A stretch of DNA of 64,000 nucleotides from Winogradskya humida (GTDB taxonomy: Bacteria > Actinomycetota > Actinomycetes > Mycobacteriales > Micromonosporaceae): NCBI RefSeq assembly GCF_016862215.1, contig NZ_BOMN01000112.1, positions 62,001-126,000 of the forward strand, written 5' to 3'. Each line of letters opens with the position of its first letter. The stretch's first letter is position 1. The notes below the pieces were generated by a model, which saw only the letters and a program-made list of their open reading frames with translations, made no database searches and was not told where the DNA came from. Below, in pieces: positions 59,642 to 64,000 of this stretch. The position numbers were made by a program, and so were the translations under genes.

Positions 59642-60340
59642 TCAGGCGTCCGGCATCGTGCGGTCGATCGCGTCGCCGAGGGTCTGGGCGGGCACCTCAC
59701 CGCACGTGGACTCGACGTTCAACCGATCGAAGGTGCGCAGCTTCTTCCCCATTTCGGTGGCAATACTGCGGACGGCCTGATCGCGGACCTCCGGCGCGCT
59801 CTCCATGAACTCCTGGCACGTGGACCCGGCTGAGAGCGACCCACCGGTCACGTCCGCCATGACGCCGCCAACCGCGCGATACCCGCCGTAGATCAGCCCG
59901 GCGAAGACTGCGAGGGCGATGAGCACCCCTCCGATTACGCCGCCAAGCGGGTAGGTCCTGTTGCCGATATGCACGCGCTTGCTGTGGCTGACAACCGTGG
60001 CGTGGTCACCGACGTTGCCGCCGAACGCGATCCCGCCGCTCGTCGCGGTTGTCCCGGAACCCGTGCCGGTCCACGCCGAGAGGCTCCTGGCGAACCCCTG
60101 ATCCGTGCCGGCGACCCGGTTGATCGTGGCGACGAGACGCTGCTGAGCCATGCCATTGGCGGGGTCGGCCGCGAAGTCCTCCCAGGCACTGTCCCCCTGA
60201 AGTCTTTCCGCGAGCTTCTTCCGTAATCCGTACACCTCGGCGGCGGCATAATTTCCTGCCGCACCGACGAGAACTCCTACGATGATCGATCCGATGTCCG
60301 CCACGCCGTCGATTATTTCGAGGTGCGACGCGGACGGCAT
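59642..60340 (-). CDS. Membrane protein of unknown function
   Basis: 232 aa. One possible TM near the N-terminus ('IGSIIVGVLVGAAGNYAAA') and a clear one at ~140-160 ('VIGGVLIALAVFAGLIYGGY'). The region between contains a Gly/Thr-rich 'GIAFGGNVGDHATVV' stretch. The C-terminal part has two Cys. Not recognised. Confidence 0.6.
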   Translation of the reverse strand: MPSASHLEIIDGVADIGSIIVGVLVGAAGNYAAAEVYGLRKKLAERLQGDSAWEDFAADPANGMAQQRLVATINRVAGTDQGFARSLSAWTGTGSGTTATSGGIAFGGNVGDHATVVSHSKRVHIGNRTYPLGGVIGGVLIALAVFAGLIYGGYRAVGGVMADVTGGSLSAGSTCQEFMESAPEVRDQAVRSIATEMGKKLRTFDRLNVESTCGEVPAQTLGDAIDRTMPDA

Positions 60341-60386
60341 GCGGCGTTCGGGCCGATCCCCTAACGGCTCGGCGCCCTCGTTCCGG

Positions 60387-60908
60387 CTAGCCCTTTTTGG
60401 CCCGGGCGCGGTAGGCGGCGACGGCGTTGCGGTTGGCGCAGGCGGTGCTGCAGAAGCGGCGGGAGCGGTTGCGGGTGAGGTCGATGACGAGGTTGTCGCA
60501 GGTGTCGTCGGTGCACTGTGACAGGCGGGAGACCTCGTCGGCGCGGACGAGGTCGATCATCGCCATGGCGGTCTCGACGGTGACGCGGGCGGCGAGGGGG
60601 GCATTGTCGGCGATGGCGTGGACGTGCCAGTCGAGGTCGCCGTGGCGGACCAGGCGGGGGCTGGCCGGGGCCTGGGCGAGCAGGTCGTTGACCAGGGTCG
60701 CGGCGCGGTCGCGGTCGCTGGTCAGCAGGTCGCGCAGGGCGGGTCGCAGGGCGTTCAGGGCGGCGAGCTCGGCGGCGTCGCGGTCGCGGCGGCCGGTGTA
60801 TTCGTGGTGGGCGTACCAGGTGTCCACGTCGGCGGTCGTGGCGAAGGCGGTGTTGACCAGTGTGACGGCCGCTCGCAGGGAGCACTCGGTGTCATAGGCA
60901 AAGAGCAC
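60387..60908 (-). CDS. CGNR zinc-finger (ABATE-domain) regulator
   Basis: 173 aa. The C-terminal CGNR zinc finger is clear: 'RLSQCTDDTCDNLVIDLTRN' followed by 'RRFCSTACANRNAVAAYRAR' (CxxxxC...CxxxC with the diagnostic CxNR). The N-terminal ABATE region is a putative ligand-binding domain. Divergent (39-bp gap) from the EamA exporter, so it is its likely regulator. Confidence 0.88.
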   Translation of the reverse strand: MLFAYDTECSLRAAVTLVNTAFATTADVDTWYAHHEYTGRRDRDAAELAALNALRPALRDLLTSDRDRAATLVNDLLAQAPASPRLVRHGDLDWHVHAIADNAPLAARVTVETAMAMIDLVRADEVSRLSQCTDDTCDNLVIDLTRNRSRRFCSTACANRNAVAAYRARAKKG

Positions 60909-60909
60909 C

Positions 60910-60939
60910 TTGACATATTACGCCGACGACTCCTAGCGT
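60910..60939 (+). promoter_or_regulatory. Promoter of a probably leaderless EamA mRNA
   Basis: TTGACA (60910-60915), 18-bp spacer, TAGCGT (60934-60939). Expected transcription start falls within a few bases of the EamA ATG at 60948, and no ribosome binding site is present, so the mRNA may be leaderless. Confidence 0.55.
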
Positions 60940-60947
60940 CATGGTCT

Positions 60948-61895
60948 ATGACGCAGTTGGCCGATGACATCACCTCCGCACACCGCAGCCGTACGGCGGC
61001 CGGGCTGCTGCTCGCCGTCGTCTCGGCGGCCTCCTTCGGGCTGTCCGGGCCGCTCGCCAGCGGAATGTTCGCCACCGGCTGGAGTCCCGGCGCGGTCGTC
61101 CTGGCCCGGATCGGCATCGCCGCCGTCGTCGTCGCGCCGTTCGGGGCCCTGGCGATGCGCGGGCAGTGGCACAAGCTGCGCACCCATGCCCGTCAGGTGC
61201 TGCTCTACGGCCTGCTCGCAACGGCCGGCGCGCAGTTCTGCTACTTCGCCGCGGTCGCCACGATGGACGTCGCACCGGCGCTGCTCATCGAGTACACCGC
61301 ACCCGCCGCCGTGGTCGCCTGGCTGTGGATCCGCCAGGGGCAGCGGCCCACCCGGCTCACCGTGGCCGGCGCCGGCCTCGCCGCGCTCGGCCTGGTCCTC
61401 GTGCTCGACCTGCTCTCCGGCGCCGACCTGGCGTGGGCCGGCGTCGCCTGGTCGCTGGCCGCGATGGTCGGCGCCACGTCGTACTTCCTGATCTCGGCGG
61501 ACACCGGCAACGGCCTGCCACCGGTCGCCCTCGCCGGGGCCGGCCTGACGATCGGAGCGCTGGCCCTCGGCGCCCTCGCCCTGATCGGCGTCCTGCCGAT
61601 GCACGCCAGCACCCGGCCCGCGGCGTACGCGACCGGCAGTGTCGCCTGGTGGATCCCGTTGCTGCTGCTGGGTTTCGTCACCGCGGCCCTCGCCTACATC
61701 GCCGGCATCGTCGCCAGCCGCCGCCTCGGCTCCCGGGTCGCGTCGTTCGTGGCCCTGCTGGAGGTCGTCGCCGGCGTGCTGTTCGCCTGGCTGCTGCGCG
61801 ACCAGCTCCCCGGCACCGCCCAGGTCGCCGGCGGCCTGCTCATCATCGCCGGCGTCGTCCTGGTCAAGCTGGGCGATCCCCCACCGGCCGGCTGA
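60948..61895 (+). CDS. EamA/DMT-superfamily transporter
   Basis: 315 aa with ten TM helices in two EamA repeats ('AVVSAASFGLSGPLASGMFA'; 'LAAMVGATSYFLISADTGNG'). Members export amino acids or small metabolites. Divergent from the CGNR regulator. Its 3' end overlaps the convergent dehydrogenase by 32 bp. Confidence 0.88.
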   Translation: MTQLADDITSAHRSRTAAGLLLAVVSAASFGLSGPLASGMFATGWSPGAVVLARIGIAAVVVAPFGALAMRGQWHKLRTHARQVLLYGLLATAGAQFCYFAAVATMDVAPALLIEYTAPAAVVAWLWIRQGQRPTRLTVAGAGLAALGLVLVLDLLSGADLAWAGVAWSLAAMVGATSYFLISADTGNGLPPVALAGAGLTIGALALGALALIGVLPMHASTRPAAYATGSVAWWIPLLLLGFVTAALAYIAGIVASRRLGSRVASFVALLEVVAGVLFAWLLRDQLPGTAQVAGGLLIIAGVVLVKLGDPPPAG

Positions 61896-62742
61896 GCAGC
61901 GCCACCACCTCGGCGGCGGTCAGCTCACGCTCCTGCTCCGGGTCGGCGCCGGCCAGCCGAGTGCCTGCGACATCTCGGTAGACGGCCGCTATGGCGGCGT
62001 ACACATCAGGAGTGAGCCCGGCCGATTCCTGGGTCGCGGAGATCTCCAGCATCTCGTCCACAAAACGCCCCGCCTTGGTCGCCGACCGCGCAACCCCTGC
62101 GGTCTGCGCAAGGCCGTTACGGGCCAGATCATCAACCACAGCGTCGAGTACGCCGTAAGCGCCCGCAGTCCGCATAGCCTGGGTGATCAGCGCGGTCAGA
62201 CCCTTGTAGACGCCACCCGTACACATCTTGAGCGCACTCGCCGTCCCCACCGCGCCCGCCAGCACCACCGGCTCGACCTGCCCCGCCCACGGCAGCCCGG
62301 CAACCACGTCCGCACCCTCCCCGGCGAGATAGACCCGCGCACCGGGCCTCGCGCTCGGCGGCGGCCCCGAGATCGACCCGTCGACCAGAACCAGACCCTT
62401 CAGCTCAGCCGCGATCCGCCCCATCGTCGCCGGCGACACCGCGTTCAGATCAGCCACCACCGGCGCCACCCCGGCCCGATCCGCGGCGGCCCGGATCGCC
62501 ACGGCAGCATCGATCGCATCGCCCGGCGGCGTCACCGACAGCACCACGTCCGCCACGGCAACGACATCGTCGAGCGTCGGCAGCAACTCCAGCCCGGCCC
62601 GCCCCGCCAGCCGCCCCGTCCGCGCGGACCGCCCCGCCACCGTCGCCACCACCCGGGCACCACCCGCCCGCAGAGCCCCGCCGAGCCCCGCACCCATGTA
62701 CCCCGGGCTCACCACGGCCACCGTCGTTCGCTGATCGTCCAT
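61864..62742 (-). CDS. NAD(P)-dependent dehydrogenase with DUF1932 C-terminal domain
   Basis: 292 aa from the ATG at 62742 (ATG at 62751 also possible). N-terminal NADP fold of the 6-phosphogluconate/3-hydroxyisobutyrate dehydrogenase family ('VAVVSPGYMGAGLGGALRAG', 'ADVVLSVTPPG', 'VLVDGSISGPPPS'). The C-terminal domain with 'ALKMCTGGVYKGLTALITQA' matches DUF1932. Likely a beta-hydroxyacid dehydrogenase; substrate unknown. Divergent from the next gene with almost no gap. Confidence 0.8.
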   Translation of the reverse strand: MDDQRTTVAVVSPGYMGAGLGGALRAGGARVVATVAGRSARTGRLAGRAGLELLPTLDDVVAVADVVLSVTPPGDAIDAAVAIRAAADRAGVAPVVADLNAVSPATMGRIAAELKGLVLVDGSISGPPPSARPGARVYLAGEGADVVAGLPWAGQVEPVVLAGAVGTASALKMCTGGVYKGLTALITQAMRTAGAYGVLDAVVDDLARNGLAQTAGVARSATKAGRFVDEMLEISATQESAGLTPDVYAAIAAVYRDVAGTRLAGADPEQERELTAAEVVALLSRPVGDRPA

Positions 62743-62770
62743 GCCCGCCATCTTGCTACCCTCGGTGACC

Positions 62771-63472
62771 GTGACAGCCATCAGCACCATCGGCATCCTC
62801 GGCGCCGGCAAGGTGGGCACGGCACTGGCCCGGCTCGCCGTCGCAGCCGGATACCGCGTCCTCATCGCCGGCTCCGGCCCGGCCACCAAGATCTCCCTGA
62901 TCGTCGAGGTCCTGGTGCCGGGCGCCGTGGTCGCCACCGCCGCGGAAGCCGCCACCCAGGCCGACCTCGTCGTGCTGGCGCTGCCGCTGGGCAAGTACCG
63001 CACGATCCCCGTGGCCGAGCTGCGCGGCAAAATCGTCGTGGACGCCATGAACTACTGGTGGGAGGTCGACGGGCCCCGCGACGACCTGACCGACCCGCGT
63101 ACGTCGTCGAGCGAACTCGTCCAGGCCTTCCTCCCGGAGTCACGGGTCGTCAAGGGCTTCAACCACATGGGCTACCACGACCTCGAACAGGAATCCCGCC
63201 CCGCCGGCGACCCCAAGCGCAAGGCCATCGCCATCGCCGGCAACAACCCGGACGACCTCACCACCGTCGCCGGCCTGATCGACCACCTCGGCTTCGACCC
63301 GGTCCCCGCCGGCAACCTCCCCGAAGGCATCCGCCTCGAACCCGGCACAGAACCCTTCGGCGCCAACGTCGACGCCACCACCCTGGCCGCGATGATCGCC
63401 CGTTTCCCCGGATCCGAACGCGGTCGCGCGGTGATGGCGGCACGCTCCACGCCACCGGGGAAACAGCGCTGA
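62771..63472 (+). CDS. F420-dependent NADP reductase-like oxidoreductase
   Basis: 233 aa from the GTG at 62771 ('VTAISTIGILGAGKVG'); upstream starts would run into the divergent gene's start. N-terminal Rossmann motif 'GILGAGKVGTALA', then 'ADLVVLALPLGKYRTIP', 'VVDAMNYWWEVDG' and 'VVKGFNHMGYHDLEQ'. This is the F420_oxidored (Fno-like) family, which moves hydride between NADPH and F420 or acts on other substrates. No F420 genes nearby. Confidence 0.8.
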   Translation: MTAISTIGILGAGKVGTALARLAVAAGYRVLIAGSGPATKISLIVEVLVPGAVVATAAEAATQADLVVLALPLGKYRTIPVAELRGKIVVDAMNYWWEVDGPRDDLTDPRTSSSELVQAFLPESRVVKGFNHMGYHDLEQESRPAGDPKRKAIAIAGNNPDDLTTVAGLIDHLGFDPVPAGNLPEGIRLEPGTEPFGANVDATTLAAMIARFPGSERGRAVMAARSTPPGKQR

Positions 63473-63586
63473 ACCGGACGCATCGCCCAGCCATGGCGAC
63501 CGAGTGGTATATGTCACATCACTCATCATGCGTTCTGGAATCACTGCGAACGCCCATGAGGCGTTGGCCGTACCGAGCAGCTCAAT

Positions 63587-63633
63587 GACCCTGAAATTGC
63601 CCGCGGCGCACGCCGACGCGCGAATTCAGGGTC
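63587..63633. terminator. Stem-loop in the gap after the F420-reductase-like gene
   Basis: GACCCTGAAATT (63587-63598) and AATTCAGGGTC (63623-63633) pair over 11 bp with one bulged A and a 24-base loop, 115 bp after the stop. The rest of 63473-63761 holds nothing recognisable. Confidence 0.4.
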
Positions 63634-63761
63634 GCTTGCTGGCCACCCCCGGACACGGAAGACTCCCTGTGTTTTCTCCGCCGTGTCTGTCCAAGATCGT
63701 AATGGACTGATCTAGGATCACCCTTGTACAATACGCAAATTTTCCCGTTTCGAGGACGGCC

Positions 63762-63941
63762 TTGGACATCACTCCGGACACCATCGAGACCGTTCTCGCC
63801 GATCTGCGAGGGCTCGGTCTCGATGAACTGTGTCGGCGACGAACACGCGATGCCCTGGAGCCTTTCCGGGAGGACCTGATGAACCAGGTCGAGCGCCCCC
63901 GGATCAATCTCGGCTCCGGTCCCCCCGGCCGCGCCGACTGA
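63762..63941 (+). CDS. Possible 59-aa protein or peptide precursor
   Basis: TTG start at 63762 with CGAGGACGG upstream, then 59 codons. Charged helical N-terminus ('LADLRGLGLDELCRRRTRDA', 'LEPFREDLMNQVERPR') and a small-residue C-terminal tail 'INLGSGPPGRAD'. The helical leader plus short tail resembles RiPP precursors of the FxSxx/lanthipeptide kind, but no maturase is in the window. Confidence 0.4.
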   Translation: MDITPDTIETVLADLRGLGLDELCRRRTRDALEPFREDLMNQVERPRINLGSGPPGRAD

Positions 63942-64000
63942 CCACTCCTTCGACCACGGCACCCTATTTATCGGAAGAAGATCAATCCCAGATGGATCGG

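Noticed and set aside
1..64000. tRNA or rRNA genes
   Set aside because: Reading both strands I saw no convincing cloverleaf with a TTCGA-type T-loop or rRNA segment; a dedicated tRNA scan would be decisive.

Overview
The window is about 70% GC, with dense divergent and convergent gene pairs, many GTG and TTG starts, TetR/LysR/AraC/XRE regulators and a large secreted polysaccharide-degrading repertoire. This points to a filamentous soil actinobacterium. An Actinoplanes or Micromonospora-like member of the Micromonosporaceae is my best guess, but no rRNA or marker gene is present to settle it. I saw no tRNA, rRNA, CRISPR array or intact transposase.

Layout. 1-4.6 kb: the 3' end of a secreted M4 metalloprotease, a DksA-like zinc-finger protein, a membrane VWA protein, a VOC protein and a DinB-type protein. 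4.6-12.1 kb: a flavin monooxygenase/TetR divergent pair, an esterase, a HEAT-repeat protein and a lipoprotein facing a large secreted hydrolase. 12.2-16.7 kb: an AA10 lytic polysaccharide monooxygenase, an orphan CebR-type operator, an SGNH hydrolase/TetR operon, a 15-bp repeat array, a roughly 375-bp element with terminal inverted repeats, and an AraC regulator. 16.7-24.3 kb: an oxidative cluster (saccharopine-dehydrogenase-like protein, P450, SDR, Baeyer-Villiger monooxygenase, SMP-30-like protein, MFS exporter with an internal deletion). 24.3-28.6 kb: small immunity-type genes (Imm21, DUF4259, Imm10-like) with an HTH protein and no visible toxin. 28.6-35.3 kb: a secreted S37 peptidase, CBM2 protein, dienelactone hydrolase, trypsin-like protease and membrane-anchored proteins. 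35.3-40.2 kb: TetR/MFS/NAD(P)-binding operon, a SigB/SigF-type sigma factor and a zinc alcohol dehydrogenase. 40.3-46.4 kb: a plant cell-wall polysaccharide island (PL1, GH5, BNR_4 protein, GH95). 46.4-52.3 kb: XRE regulator, frameshifted SDR, flippase-like membrane protein, class III aminotransferase and LysR. 52.3-53.35 kb: a gene-free, repeat-rich kilobase. 53.35-57.85 kb: the 2-methylisoborneol (2-MIB) operon (Family 2B encapsulin shell, 2-MIB synthase, geranyl diphosphate C-methyltransferase) with a divergent ispH. 57.8-64 kb: aldo/keto reductase, ThuA-like, CGNR regulator, EamA exporter, two NAD(P)-binding enzymes and a possible 59-aa peptide.

How the genes work together. IspH makes IPP/DMAPP, the precursors of geranyl diphosphate. 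The methyltransferase makes 2-methyl-GPP, and 2-MIB synthase cyclises it, probably inside the encapsulin shell. Secreted LPMO, GH5, PL1, GH95 and CBM2 proteins attack plant biomass, and LacI-type palindromes (one identical to the CebR box) lie close to them. The monooxygenase, SDR and P450 set looks like one oxidation/export pathway.

Most unusual points: a 2-MIB synthase with no room for the N-terminal cargo-loading domain but with a repetitive Ser/Pro/Thr C-terminal tail; a 103-104-bp non-coding repeat family shared by two distant loci; two related dyads built on GTTGTGCACAAC, one beside a phased half-site array; an orphan CebR operator; and several recently damaged genes.
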